DNA from: Hasllibacter sp963833115
GTDB taxonomy: Bacteria; Pseudomonadota; Alphaproteobacteria; Rhodobacterales; Rhodobacteraceae
Direction: 5' to 3'
Length of the DNA stretch: 64,000 bases
Assembly: GCA_963833115.1 (NCBI GenBank)
Contig: CAWHWS010000002.1
Coordinates: 1,488,001-1,552,000 of the forward strand
Shown here in pieces: positions 33,676 to 42,276 of the stretch. The position numbers and the translations under genes were made by a program. The notes under the pieces are model-generated. The model ran no database searches and had not been told where the DNA came from. It saw nothing but the letters and a program-made list of their open reading frames with translations. Within the stretch, counting starts at the first letter, position 1. The number at the start of each line of letters is the position of its first letter.

Positions 33676-34596
33676 ATGCAGACCACGATCGCGCGCATCG
33701 CCCGGCTGGACGGGGTCGGCCTCCATTCCGGCCGCGCCGCCGGAATCGCGATCCGTCCGGCGCGTGCGGGCCACGGCATCTGGTTCCGCCGCACCGACAT
33801 GTCCGGGCGCGACCCGATGGTTCCGGCGCTCTGGGACGCGGTCCGCCCGGCCGAGCTCTGCACCCGGCTGGTGAACCTCGCCGGGGTCGAGGTCGGCACG
33901 ACCGAGCACCTGATGGCGGCGCTCGCGGGCTGCGGCGTGCGCAACGCGGTGATCGATATCGACGGCCCCGAGGTCCCGATCCTGGACGGCTCCTCGCGGC
34001 CCTTCGTCGCGGCGATCCTCGCCGCCGGCGTTCGCGCGCAACAAGGCGGCGCCCGCGCGATCGAGATCCTGCGCCCGGTCGAGGTGCGGCGTGGCCGAGC
34101 GCTCGCGAGGCTCGAGCCCGCGGCGACGCTCGCGATCGAGTTCCACATCGACTTCGCCGACGCCGCCATCGGGCGGCAGGACAAGACGCTGAGCCTCGCC
34201 AACGGCGCGTTCGTGCGCGAGCTCTGCGACGCGCGCACCTTCTGCCGCCGCGCGGACGTGGAGGCGATGCGCGCCCGCGGCCTCGCCCTCGGCGGCACCA
34301 TGGAGAACGCGGTCGTCGTCGACGGCGCGGAGATCGTGAGCATCGGCGGCCTGCGCCGCTCCGACGAGCCCGTGCGCCACAAGATGCTGGACGCGCTCGG
34401 GGATCTGGCCCTGGCCGGCGCGCCGATCCTGGGCCGGTACGTGGGCGTGCGCTCAGGCCATTCGATGACCAACGCGCTGCTGCGCGCCCTCTTCGCCGAT
34501 CCCGCCGCCTTCCGGATGGTCCGCTGCGACGCGCGCATCGCCGCGCGGCTCCCCGGCGCCGGACTGCATGCGAGCGACATGCCGGCGGCGGCCTGA
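33676..34596 (+). CDS. lpxC: UDP-3-O-acyl-GlcNAc deacetylase LpxC
   Basis: LpxC (306 aa) carries out the committed step of lipid A synthesis. The zinc site is complete: H78 in TTEHLMAAL, H235 and D239 in RHKMLDALGD, and the catalytic H262 in SGHSMTN. DGPEVPILDGSS (97-108) is also typical. As in many proteobacteria it follows ftsZ, but here with its own promoter region. Confidence 0.97.
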   Translation: MQTTIARIARLDGVGLHSGRAAGIAIRPARAGHGIWFRRTDMSGRDPMVPALWDAVRPAELCTRLVNLAGVEVGTTEHLMAALAGCGVRNAVIDIDGPEVPILDGSSRPFVAAILAAGVRAQQGGARAIEILRPVEVRRGRALARLEPAATLAIEFHIDFADAAIGRQDKTLSLANGAFVRELCDARTFCRRADVEAMRARGLALGGTMENAVVVDGAEIVSIGGLRRSDEPVRHKMLDALGDLALAGAPILGRYVGVRSGHSMTNALLRALFADPAAFRMVRCDARIAARLPGAGLHASDMPAAA

Positions 34597-34681
34597 CGCC
34601 TCGGCGCGGATGGCCGTTTTCCCCCACCATCCGCACGTGCTAGGGCGACGCGACAGCGTGGGCCGAGGGGGCGCCGAGACG

Positions 34682-35506
34682 ATGCCGCTTGCCAGACCGA
34701 TCCGGATCGCGGCCCTTGCGGGGGTGGCCCTGCTGGCCGCCTGCGCGGCGCGCGAGCCCGACCTCGAAGGCTTGGGCGCGGCCGGCATCTACCAGACCGC
34801 CGAGCGCGACCTCGCCCGCGGGGAGCCCGGGGACGCGGCCCTCACCTTCGCGGAGGTCGAGCGGCTCTTCCCCTATTCGGAGTTCGCCAAGCGCGCCCTC
34901 ATCATGCAGGCCTTCGCCTATCACGAGGCCGACGCCTACGAGGAGGCCCGAGCCGCCGCCCAGCGCTATCTCGATTTCTATCCCGCCGACGAGGACGCCG
35001 CCTACGCGCAATACCTCCTCGCGCTGAGCTATTACGACCAGATCGACGAGATCGGCCGCGATCAGGGCCTCACGTTCCAGGCGCTGCAATCGCTGCGCTC
35101 CGTGATCGAGCGATATCCCGACAGCGAGTACGCCCGCTCCTCGGTGCAGAAGTTCGACCTCGCCTTCGACCATCTCGCCGCCAAGGAGATGGAGATCGGG
35201 CGCTACTACCTCAAGCGCAAGCACTGGCCCGCCGCGATCAACCGCTTCCGCGCCGTGGTGGAGGATTTCGAGACCACGACCCACACCCCCGAGGCGCTGC
35301 ATCGTCTGGTCGAGGCGTATCTCTCGCTCGGCCTGGAGGACGAGGCCCGGACCGCGGGCGCGATCCTGGGCTATAACTACCAGTCCTCGCCCTTCTACGA
35401 GGACAGCTTCGCGCTCCTGGCGCGCCGCGGCCTCACGCCCGAGGCGTCCGGCGACGGGTGGCTGAGCGCGATCTACCGGCAGGCGATCCGGGGGGAGTGG
35501 CTCTAG
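34682..35506 (+). CDS. bamD: Outer-membrane assembly lipoprotein BamD
   Basis: BamD (274 aa) is the essential lipoprotein partner of BamA in inserting outer-membrane proteins. The lipobox LLAAC places the lipidated cysteine at C21. Tetratricopeptide-like repeats follow, with the family blocks FPYSEFAKRALIMQAFAYHE and RYPDSEYARSSVQKFDLAFD. The start at 34682 gives a normal signal peptide; an upstream in-frame ATG at 34568 does not. Confidence 0.95.
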   Translation: MPLARPIRIAALAGVALLAACAAREPDLEGLGAAGIYQTAERDLARGEPGDAALTFAEVERLFPYSEFAKRALIMQAFAYHEADAYEEARAAAQRYLDFYPADEDAAYAQYLLALSYYDQIDEIGRDQGLTFQALQSLRSVIERYPDSEYARSSVQKFDLAFDHLAAKEMEIGRYYLKRKHWPAAINRFRAVVEDFETTTHTPEALHRLVEAYLSLGLEDEARTAGAILGYNYQSSPFYEDSFALLARRGLTPEASGDGWLSAIYRQAIRGEWL

Positions 35507-35530
35507 GTCCCCGTTCCGTTCCCGCGGGGC

Positions 35531-35544
35531 CGGTGCTAGCACCG
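35531..35544. promoter_or_regulatory. 14-bp palindrome before recN
   Basis: CGGTGCTAGCACCG is perfectly symmetric and ends 4 bases before the recN ATG. It includes a GCTAG element seen before several other starts in this window, so it may be part of a promoter -10 with a leaderless transcript, or an operator. Confidence 0.4.
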
Positions 35545-35548
35545 CGCG

Positions 35549-37201
35549 ATGCTGCGCAGCCTCGACATCCGGGACATGCTCCTCATCGAGCGGCTCTCCC
35601 TCGACTGGGGGGAGGGGCTCAACGTGCTTACCGGCGAGACCGGGGCGGGCAAGTCGATCCTGCTGGATTCCCTCGGCTTCGTCCTGGGATGGCGGGGCCG
35701 CGCGGACCTCGTGCGCGCGGGCGCGGCGCAGGGGGAGGTGACGGCGGCGTTCGACCTCGCCGCCGGGCACCCGGGGCTTGAGGTGCTGGCCGAGGCCGGG
35801 ATCGAGGCCGAGGACGGCGAGGTCCTGCTCCGCCGGGTGAACGGGTCCGACGGGCGCAAGACGGCCTGGATCAACGGCGTGCGCGCGCCCGGCGAGACGC
35901 TGCGCCGCCTTTCGGAGACCTTGGTCGAACTGCACGGGCAGCATGACGATCGCGGGCTCCTGAACCCGCGCGGGCACCGGCAGCTCCTCGACGCCTATGC
36001 CGGGGCGGAGGAGGCGATGGCCGCGGTGCGGGCGGCCTGGCGCGCGCGGGCGGCGGCGGCGAAGGCGCTGGACGCGGCGCGCGCCTCCCTCGCGGCGATC
36101 CGCGAGGAGGAGGAGTTCCTGCGCCATTCGGTCCAGGAGCTGGACGCGATGGACCCCCGGCCGGGCGAGGACGCGGCGCTCGATTCGCGGCGGCGCCTGA
36201 TGCAGGCGGCGGGGCGCCTGCTGGAGGATGTCGGCCGCGCGGCGGACGCGATCGGGATGAAGGGCGCCGAAGGGTCGGCCTCGGACGCGATGCGCTGGCT
36301 TTCGGGCGTCGCGGACCGTGCCGACGGGCGGCTCGACGCGCCTCTCGCCGCGCTCGAACGGGCGATCGAGGCGCTCGACGAGGCGGGGCGCGGCGTCGCC
36401 GACGCGGCCGATGCGCTCACCTTCGACGACCGGGAGCTGGAGGAGGCCGAGGAGCGCCTCTTCGCCCTGCGCGCTCTGGCCCGGAAGCACGCGGTGGCGC
36501 CGGACGACCTCGGCGGCTTCGCGGACGGCCTGCGGACGCGGCTGGCGGAACTCGACGCCGGGGCAGGGCACATCGCGGCGCTGGAGGGGGCCATGGCCCG
36601 GGCGGGCGCTGCCTATGACGAGGCCGCCGCCGCCCTGACGGGCCTGCGGGCCGAGGCGGCCGGCCGGTTGGACCGGGACATGGCGGCCGAGCTCGCGCCG
36701 CTGAAGATGGAGCGCGCCGTCTTCACGACCGAGCTCTCGCCCGTCGAGCCCGGGCCCGAAGGGCGCGACGCCGTGCAGTTCACCGTCGCGACCAATCCCG
36801 GCGCGCCGGCCGGGCCGCTGGCGCGCATCGCCTCCGGGGGCGAGCTGTCGCGCTTCCTCCTGGCGTTGAAGGTCTCCCTGACCCGCGAGGCGAAGGGGCT
36901 GACGATGATCTTCGACGAGATCGACCGAGGGGTCGGCGGCGCGACGGCGGATGCGGTCGGCCGCCGGCTCAAGGCGCTGGCCGCTGGGGCGCAGGTCCTC
37001 GTCGTGACGCACTCGCCGCAGGTCGCGGCGCTGGGGGATGCGCACTGGCAGGTCCGCAAGGAGGTGTCGGGGGAGGTCACGACGTCGGTGGTGACGCCTC
37101 TGACCGCCGCCGACCGGGTGGACGAGATCGCGCGCATGATCTCCGGCGCGGACGTCACCTCCGCCGCGCGCGAGGCCGCGCGGGCGCTCCTGGCGGGCTA
37201 G
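35549..37201 (+). CDS. recN: DNA repair ATPase RecN
   Basis: RecN (550 aa) is an SMC-like protein needed for double-strand-break repair. The Walker A G29-E-T-G-A-G-K-S36 is at the N-terminus, a long coiled-coil region follows (about 150-380), and the C-terminal part has the ABC signature IASGGELSRFLLALK and Walker B TMIFDEIDRGVGG. No Shine-Dalgarno is obvious. Its TAG stop shares a CTAG with the convergent response-regulator gene. No clear LexA box was found upstream. Confidence 0.96.
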   Translation: MLRSLDIRDMLLIERLSLDWGEGLNVLTGETGAGKSILLDSLGFVLGWRGRADLVRAGAAQGEVTAAFDLAAGHPGLEVLAEAGIEAEDGEVLLRRVNGSDGRKTAWINGVRAPGETLRRLSETLVELHGQHDDRGLLNPRGHRQLLDAYAGAEEAMAAVRAAWRARAAAAKALDAARASLAAIREEEEFLRHSVQELDAMDPRPGEDAALDSRRRLMQAAGRLLEDVGRAADAIGMKGAEGSASDAMRWLSGVADRADGRLDAPLAALERAIEALDEAGRGVADAADALTFDDRELEEAEERLFALRALARKHAVAPDDLGGFADGLRTRLAELDAGAGHIAALEGAMARAGAAYDEAAAALTGLRAEAAGRLDRDMAAELAPLKMERAVFTTELSPVEPGPEGRDAVQFTVATNPGAPAGPLARIASGGELSRFLLALKVSLTREAKGLTMIFDEIDRGVGGATADAVGRRLKALAAGAQVLVVTHSPQVAALGDAHWQVRKEVSGEVTTSVVTPLTAADRVDEIARMISGADVTSAAREAARALLAG

Positions 37202-37632
37202 GCGTCGGCCGGCGCCGCGCCCTGCGCCGCGTGCTGCCCTGCGGGATCGGCCATCCAGGCGACCAGGGCGCGTAGCTCGGGCAGCATCACGGGCTTGCTG
37301 ATGTGCCGATCGAAGCCCGCGGCGACGATGCGCCGAACCTCTCCGGGCTGCACGTTCGAGGTGCAGGCCGCGGCCCGGAGGCGGGGCCGGCCCTCGGTCC
37401 GCTCGATCTCGCGCCATTCCTTCATCATTTCCTCGCCGCCCATGACCGGCATCCGGATGTCGATCAGCGCCCCGTCGAAGGCGCGCTTGGCCAGGATCTC
37501 CAGGGCTTCGCACCCGTCGGAGGCGATCTCCAGCTCCGCATGGCCGCGCAGCATGGCGGAGATGACGAGCTGGTTCACGGGATTGTCCTCGACCACGAGG
37601 ATGCGGGGCAGGGGCGTGGGATCGTCGGTCAT
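37198..37632 (-). CDS. Stand-alone receiver-domain response regulator
   Basis: A 144-residue protein made of one receiver domain. The active site is complete: E15/D16, phosphoacceptor D58 in LIDIRMPVMGG, T91 in ACTSN, and K113 in ISKPV. The pattern RILVVEDNPVNQLV with DIRMPVMGG resembles receivers of hybrid histidine kinases, so it may have come from one or serve as a phosphorelay partner. No kinase is adjacent. It shares its stop (CTAG) with convergent recN and has a CtrA-like box 52 bases upstream. Confidence 0.88.
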   Translation of the reverse strand: MTDDPTPLPRILVVEDNPVNQLVISAMLRGHAELEIASDGCEALEILAKRAFDGALIDIRMPVMGGEEMMKEWREIERTEGRPRLRAAACTSNVQPGEVRRIVAAGFDRHISKPVMLPELRALVAWMADPAGQHAAQGAAPADA

Positions 37633-37683
37633 CTGCGGCTCCGGTGCGGCGCGGTGTGCCGGCCCACTGATGCCGAGAGAGCC

Positions 37684-37698
37684 TTAATGCATGGTGAA
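37684..37698 (-). promoter_or_regulatory. CtrA-like box upstream of the second receiver gene
   Basis: On the minus strand TTCA-N7-TTAA matches TTAA-N7-TTAA at seven of eight positions. It lies 52-66 bases upstream of the receiver start, in the 72-base gap after fabI. Spacing is nearly identical to the site before the other receiver gene at 11400. Confidence 0.45.
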
Positions 37699-37704
37699 CG
37701 CCGC

Positions 37705-38508
37705 CTAGATATTCTCCAGCCTCGGCATGCCCATGACGTGGTAGCCGCCGTCGATGTGCACGACCTCCCCGGAGGTCATCGCGCCCCAGTCGGAGGCGAG
37801 CCAGACCGCCGTGCCGCCGATCGCATCGAGGTCGGCGTTCGTGCCCAGCGGCGCGTTGTCCTGGGTGTGCTTGTAGGTGCGCCGGGCGCCGCCGATGGCG
37901 CTCCCGGCCAGGGTCTTCATCGGGCCGGGGGAGAGCGCGTTGACGCGGATGCCCTCGGGGCCGAGGTCGGCGGCGAGGTAGCGCACGTTCGCCTCGAGCG
38001 CGGCCTTGGCGGCGCCCATCACGTTGTAGCAGGGCGTCACCCGGTCCGAGCCCTGGAAGGTCAGGGTCAGGATCGCGCCGCCGCCCTGCATCATCGGCGC
38101 GACCCGGCGGGCCACGTCGACGAGGGACCAGGCGCTGATCTCCATCGTCTTGAGGTAGTTCTCGCGGCTGGTGTCGCGGAACCTGAAGTCGGAGGCGAGC
38201 TCGGCCTTGTCCGTGTAGGCGATGGCGTGGACCACGAAGTCGATCTCGTGCCAGCAGCCCTGGAGGGTCTCGATCATCGCGTCCATGCTCGCCGGGTCCG
38301 TCACGTCGCAGTCGACCGCGATCCCCCCGACCTGATAGGCGAGGGGCTCGGCGCGCTTGCCGAAGGCCGCGCCCTGATAGGTGGTGAGCATCTCGGCGCC
38401 CTCGGCGTGCAGGGCCCTGGCGATCCCCCAGGCGATCGACCGCTCGTTCGCCACCCCCATCACGAGGCCCTTCTTCCCGGCCATCAGGCCGTCCTTCGTT
38501 CCCGCCAT
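37705..38508 (-). CDS. fabI: Enoyl-ACP reductase FabI (NADH-type)
   Basis: FabI (267 aa) performs the last reduction in each fatty acid elongation cycle and is the triclosan target. The cofactor loop GVANERSIAWGIA (18-30) and the catalytic Y161 and K168 (Y-x6-K) are present. The position equal to E. coli Tyr146 is Phe (F151 in LTFQGSDR). It is the third gene of fabA-fabB-fabI, 2 bases after the fabB stop. Confidence 0.95.
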   Translation of the reverse strand: MAGTKDGLMAGKKGLVMGVANERSIAWGIARALHAEGAEMLTTYQGAAFGKRAEPLAYQVGGIAVDCDVTDPASMDAMIETLQGCWHEIDFVVHAIAYTDKAELASDFRFRDTSRENYLKTMEISAWSLVDVARRVAPMMQGGGAILTLTFQGSDRVTPCYNVMGAAKAALEANVRYLAADLGPEGIRVNALSPGPMKTLAGSAIGGARRTYKHTQDNAPLGTNADLDAIGGTAVWLASDWGAMTSGEVVHIDGGYHVMGMPRLENI

Positions 38509-38510
38509 TG

Positions 38511-39758
38511 TCAGTTCCGCATCTTGCTGAGGGCCAACGAGGCGTTGGTGCCCCCGAAGCCGAAGGAATTGGTGAGGATGGTGTCGACGTCGGCGTCCCG
38601 GGTCTCGGTCAGGACCTCGCCCGCGCGGAAGGCGGGGTCCAGCTCGTCGACGTTCGCGCTGCCCTGAAGGAAGCCGCGCTCCATCATCAGGAGGCAGTAG
38701 ATCGCCTCGAGCGCGCCCGTCGCGCCCTGGCTGTGCCCGGCGAGCGACTTGGAGGAGGCGACGGGCGGGTGGTCCTCGCCCAGGACCCGGCGGACGGCCT
38801 CCATCTCGGGCACGTCGCCGACCGGCGTGCCGGTGCCGTGCGCGTTGACGTAGGTGACCTCGCGGCCGTCCAGATGGGCGACCGCCTGCGCCATCGCGCG
38901 CGCGCCGCCCTCGCCGGAGGGGGCGACCATGTCGGCGCCGTCCGAGGTCGCGCCGTAGCCGGTGACCTCTCCGTAGATCCTGGCGCCGCGCGCGCGGGCA
39001 TGCGCCAGCTCCTCGAGGACGAGGATGCCGCCGCCGCCCGAGATCACGAACCCGTCGCGGCCCGCGTCGAACGGGCGGGAGGCCTGCGCCGGGCGGTCGT
39101 TGTACTTGGAGGACATCGCGCCCATCGCGTCGAAGAGGCTCGACAGCGTCCAGTGCACCTCCTCGCCGCCGCCGGCGAAGACCACGTCCTGCTTGCCCAT
39201 CTGGATCTGCTCCACCGCGTTGCCGATGCAGTGCAGCGAGGTCGAGCAGGCCGAGGTGATGGAGTAGTTGATCCCGCGGATGCCGAAGGGCGTGGCGAGG
39301 CAGGCGCTCACGGTGGAGGACATGCCCCGCGTGACCATGAACGGCCCCATGCGCTTGGGCGACCCCTTCGCCTCGGCGATCTTCAGCGCGGCGAACAGGT
39401 TGGCCGTGCTCGGCCCGCCGGAGCCGGCGATGAGACCCGTCCGCTCGTTGGAGACCTCGCCCGGCTCAAGGCCCGAATCGGCGATGGCCTGCTCCATGGC
39501 GAGGTAGGCATAGGCCGCGCCGTCGCCCATGAAGCGCAGGTGCCGCTTGTCGATCCGCTCCGCGAGGTCGACGTCCGGCATGCCGTGGACCTGGCTGCGG
39601 AAGCCGCGCTCGGCGTATTCGGGGGCGAAGGTGATGCCCGAGCGCCCGGTGCGGAGCGCGTCCGCGACCGTGTCCGCGTCCGTCCCGAGGGACGAGATCA
39701 CGCCGAGGCCGGTGACGACGACGCGCCGGCCCGAGGGGAAGTCGGCGAAGCCGGTCAA
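38511..39758 (-). CDS. fabB: Beta-ketoacyl-ACP synthase I FabB
   Basis: FabB (415 aa) condenses acyl-ACP with malonyl-ACP and, with FabA, allows unsaturated fatty acid synthesis. The catalytic triad is C171 in SACSTSLHC, H307 in NAHGTGTPVGD and H342 in LAGHSQGATG, with K337. The start is taken as TTG at 39758, overlapping the fabA stop (TTGA) and giving MTGFADFPSGRRVVVTGLG; no other start gives a complete N-terminus without running into fabA. Confidence 0.95.
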   Translation of the reverse strand: MTGFADFPSGRRVVVTGLGVISSLGTDADTVADALRTGRSGITFAPEYAERGFRSQVHGMPDVDLAERIDKRHLRFMGDGAAYAYLAMEQAIADSGLEPGEVSNERTGLIAGSGGPSTANLFAALKIAEAKGSPKRMGPFMVTRGMSSTVSACLATPFGIRGINYSITSACSTSLHCIGNAVEQIQMGKQDVVFAGGGEEVHWTLSSLFDAMGAMSSKYNDRPAQASRPFDAGRDGFVISGGGGILVLEELAHARARGARIYGEVTGYGATSDGADMVAPSGEGGARAMAQAVAHLDGREVTYVNAHGTGTPVGDVPEMEAVRRVLGEDHPPVASSKSLAGHSQGATGALEAIYCLLMMERGFLQGSANVDELDPAFRAGEVLTETRDADVDTILTNSFGFGGTNASLALSKMRN

Positions 39759-40273
39759 GCGCCGGCCTCCTCGGTGAAGAGCCCGACCTTCATGCCCGCG
39801 ACGGTATAGACCTCCTCGCCATCGGCGAGCATGCGCCCGTCCGCGACCCCCATCTTGAGCCTGCGGTCGATCACGCGGGTGATGTCGACATGGTAGGTCA
39901 CGAGCGCGGTCGAGGGCGTCACCATGCCGGAGAACTTGATCTCCCCGGCGCCGAGCGCGCGGCCGCGCCCCGTCATCCCGCGCCAGCCGAGGTTGAAGCC
40001 CGTGAGCTGCCAAAGCGCGTCCACGCCGAGGCACCCGGGCATCACCGGATCGCCGGGGAAGTGGCACTCGAAGAACCAGAGCCCCGGGTCGATGTCGAGC
40101 TCGGCGACGACGTGCCCCTTGCCGTGCGCGCCGCCCTCCGACGAGATGTCGGTGACGCGGTCCATCATCAGCATCGGCGGCTCGGGGAGCTGCGGATTGC
40201 CGGGGCCGAACATCTCCCCGCGCGCGCATGACAGGAGGCCTTCCTTGTCGAAGGCGGTCGGTCTGGCGGGCAT
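39755..40273 (-). CDS. fabA: 3-hydroxydecanoyl-ACP dehydratase/isomerase FabA
   Basis: FabA (172 aa) dehydrates 3-hydroxydecanoyl-ACP and isomerises the double bond, starting the anaerobic unsaturated fatty acid route. The active-site helix holds H71 (ECHFPGDPVMPG) and D85 (GVDALWQ). The ATG at 40273 is preceded by GAGGAG; a longer frame from 40327 lacks this. It is first in fabA-fabB-fabI and divergent from irr. Confidence 0.96.
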   Translation of the reverse strand: MPARPTAFDKEGLLSCARGEMFGPGNPQLPEPPMLMMDRVTDISSEGGAHGKGHVVAELDIDPGLWFFECHFPGDPVMPGCLGVDALWQLTGFNLGWRGMTGRGRALGAGEIKFSGMVTPSTALVTYHVDITRVIDRRLKMGVADGRMLADGEEVYTVAGMKVGLFTEEAGA

Positions 40274-40350
40274 GCGGGTCTCCTCGAAGTCGCGTAGCTT
40301 CGGGTTAGCACCCGGTTTTCCCGGCACGCAAGGCGGCCCGGCGCGCGAGC

Positions 40351-40371
40351 TCGCATTGAAGTCGCATTGAA
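40351..40371. promoter_or_regulatory. 11-bp-spaced direct repeat between fabA and irr
   Basis: TCGCATTGAA occurs twice with an 11-bp period (40351-40360 and 40362-40371), in the 128-base gap between divergent fabA and irr and about 30 bases before the irr start. One-turn direct repeats are typical of OmpR/PhoB-family sites. It does not look like an Irr ICE box or an iron-rhodo box. Confidence 0.5.
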
Positions 40372-40401
40372 AAGGCGGCCCGCGGCCTGTAGGCAGGGCG
40401 C

Positions 40402-40827
40402 GTGAAGAGCCAAGACGTGGATCCGGGCGCCCGCGGCGCCGCCTGGCTGGATGGCGCGGGCCTGCGCCCGACGCGCCAGCGCCTCGCGCTCGCGGACCTC
40501 CTGGTCGGCGACGGCCGCGATCGGCACGTCACCGCCGAGAGCCTGCACGGCGCGGCGGCGGCCGGCGGCGATGGCGTGAGCCTCGCCACCGTCTACAACA
40601 CGCTGCGCGCCTTCTGCGACGCGGGCCTCATGCGCGAGGTCACCGTCGACGGCGCGCGCAGCTATTTCGACACGCGCACCGACGACCACCCCCATTTCTA
40701 CTGGGAAGGGCGCGGCGCCCTCACCGACGCGCCGGCCGCCGAGCTGCGCCTCGCCTCCGTGCCGGCCGCGCCCGAGGGGACCGAGATCGCGAGCGTCGAC
40801 GTGGTGATCCGCCTGCGCGAGATATGA
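40402..40827 (+). CDS. irr: Fur-family iron response regulator Irr
   Basis: Irr (141 aa, GTG start) is the Fur-like regulator that senses haem/iron status in alphaproteobacteria. The DNA-binding region LRPTRQRLALADLL...VSLATVYNTLRAFCDAGL (about 21-77) is clear. The segment DDHPHFYWEGRG (95-106) corresponds to the haem-binding HHH motif of Irr, but reads H96-P-H98. Divergence from fabA is the usual Rhodobacterales setting for irr. A plain Fur or PerR is less likely given the lack of Cys pairs. Confidence 0.8.
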   Translation: MKSQDVDPGARGAAWLDGAGLRPTRQRLALADLLVGDGRDRHVTAESLHGAAAAGGDGVSLATVYNTLRAFCDAGLMREVTVDGARSYFDTRTDDHPHFYWEGRGALTDAPAAELRLASVPAAPEGTEIASVDVVIRLREI

Positions 40828-40871
40828 TCATGCGCGTTGCAGGGGGCATCGCCGCGCGCTAGTCGGCCCGG

Positions 40872-42206
40872 ATGGCCCGCAAGCTCTTCGTCCGCTCCTA
40901 CGGCTGCCAGATGAACGTCTACGACGGCGAGCGCATGGCCGAGGCCCTGGCCGCCGGGCCGGACGGCTACGAGAGCGTGGACAGCCCCGAGGCGGCCGAC
41001 CTGATCCTCCTGAACACCTGCCATATCCGCGAGAAGGCGGCCGAGAAGGTCTATTCCGAGCTCGGCCGGCTCGCCCCCCTCAAGGCCGCGAACCCGGACC
41101 TGCGCATCGGCGTCGCGGGCTGCGTGGCGCAGGCCCAGGGCGCCGAGATCGCGGCGCGGCAGCGGGCGGTGGACCTGGTCGTCGGCCCGCAGGCCTATCA
41201 CCGACTGCCGGAGCTCGCGGCGCGGGCGCGGGCGGGCGAGACGGCGGTCGACACCGACATGCCCGAGGAGAGCAAGTTCGACCGACTGCCCGCGCGCGGC
41301 ACGGCGGCGCGGCGGGCGCCGAGCGCCTTCCTCACCGTGCAGGAGGGCTGCGACAAGTTCTGCGCCTTCTGCGTCGTGCCCTACACCCGCGGCGCCGAGG
41401 TCAGCCGCGATCCCGCCCGAGTGGTGGAGGAGGCCGAGGGGCTCGCCGCGCGCGGGGTGCGCGAGGTCACGCTCCTGGGGCAGAACGTCAACGCATATGC
41501 CGCCGGGGGCGAGACGCTCGCCGGCCTGATCCGCCGGATCGCCGCGACCCGGGGCATCGCCCGGGTGCGCTACACGACGTCGCACCCCAACGACATGGGC
41601 GCCGACCTGATCGCCGCCCATGGCGAGGTGCCCGAGCTGATGCCCTACCTTCACCTGCCGGTGCAGTCGGGCAGCGACCGCGTCCTCAAGGCGATGAACC
41701 GCAAGCACACCGCCGGCGGCTATCTGCGCCTGCTGGAGCGCATCCGCGCCGCGCGTCCCGACATCGCGCTCTCGGGCGACTTCATCGTCGGCTTCCCGGG
41801 CGAGACCGAGGCCGATTTCGCGGACACGCTGGCGGTGGTCCGGGCGGCGGGCTACGCGCACGCCTACTCCTTCAAGTACTCGCCCCGCCCCGGCACGCCC
41901 GCGGCCGAGCGCGGCGGGCAGGTGGACGCCGCCGAGGCCGACGATCGCCTCCAGCGCCTCCAGGCGCTCCTGACGCGGATGCAGCGCGAGGCGCTCGGCG
42001 CGATGGTCGGGCGGCGGGCGAGCGTCCTCGTCGAGCGGGCGGGGCGGCACGAAGGCCAGATGACGGGCAAGTCCGAGCACCTGATGGCCGTGCACCTGAC
42101 CGCGCCGGACGGGGCGCCGCCGCCGCCGGTCGCGATCGTCCCGGTGCGCGTCGTCGCCGCCGGCCCGAACTCGCTCGCCGCCGAGCAGGACGGGCCCGCG
42201 CGTTGA
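40872..42206 (+). CDS. miaB: tRNA 2-methylthio-N6-isopentenyladenosine synthase MiaB
   Basis: MiaB (444 aa) is the radical-SAM methylthiotransferase that modifies A37 of tRNAs reading U-starting codons. The N-terminal cluster cysteines are C12, C50 and C84; the radical-SAM triad is C160-x3-C164-x2-C167 (EGCDKFCAFC). A C-terminal TRAM domain follows (about 375-440). GCTAG lies 9 bases upstream of the ATG with no Shine-Dalgarno. The order miaB-phoH-ybeY-corC-lnt is conserved in proteobacteria. Confidence 0.97.
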   Translation: MARKLFVRSYGCQMNVYDGERMAEALAAGPDGYESVDSPEAADLILLNTCHIREKAAEKVYSELGRLAPLKAANPDLRIGVAGCVAQAQGAEIAARQRAVDLVVGPQAYHRLPELAARARAGETAVDTDMPEESKFDRLPARGTAARRAPSAFLTVQEGCDKFCAFCVVPYTRGAEVSRDPARVVEEAEGLAARGVREVTLLGQNVNAYAAGGETLAGLIRRIAATRGIARVRYTTSHPNDMGADLIAAHGEVPELMPYLHLPVQSGSDRVLKAMNRKHTAGGYLRLLERIRAARPDIALSGDFIVGFPGETEADFADTLAVVRAAGYAHAYSFKYSPRPGTPAAERGGQVDAAEADDRLQRLQALLTRMQREALGAMVGRRASVLVERAGRHEGQMTGKSEHLMAVHLTAPDGAPPPPVAIVPVRVVAAGPNSLAAEQDGPAR

Positions 42207-42276
42207 TCGCGGGCCCTTGCCAGGAGGGGGCCGCCGGCCCACCCTCCACCGGCACGCAGTCCAGCCGGAGAGCGCC

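Noticed and set aside
35507..35548. LexA box upstream of recN
   Set aside because: GTTCCGTTC is present but the half-sites are one base apart instead of seven.
34640..37513. 957-codon minus-strand frame opposite bamD and recN
   Set aside because: Antisense shadow; the plus-strand proteins are complete and family-typical.
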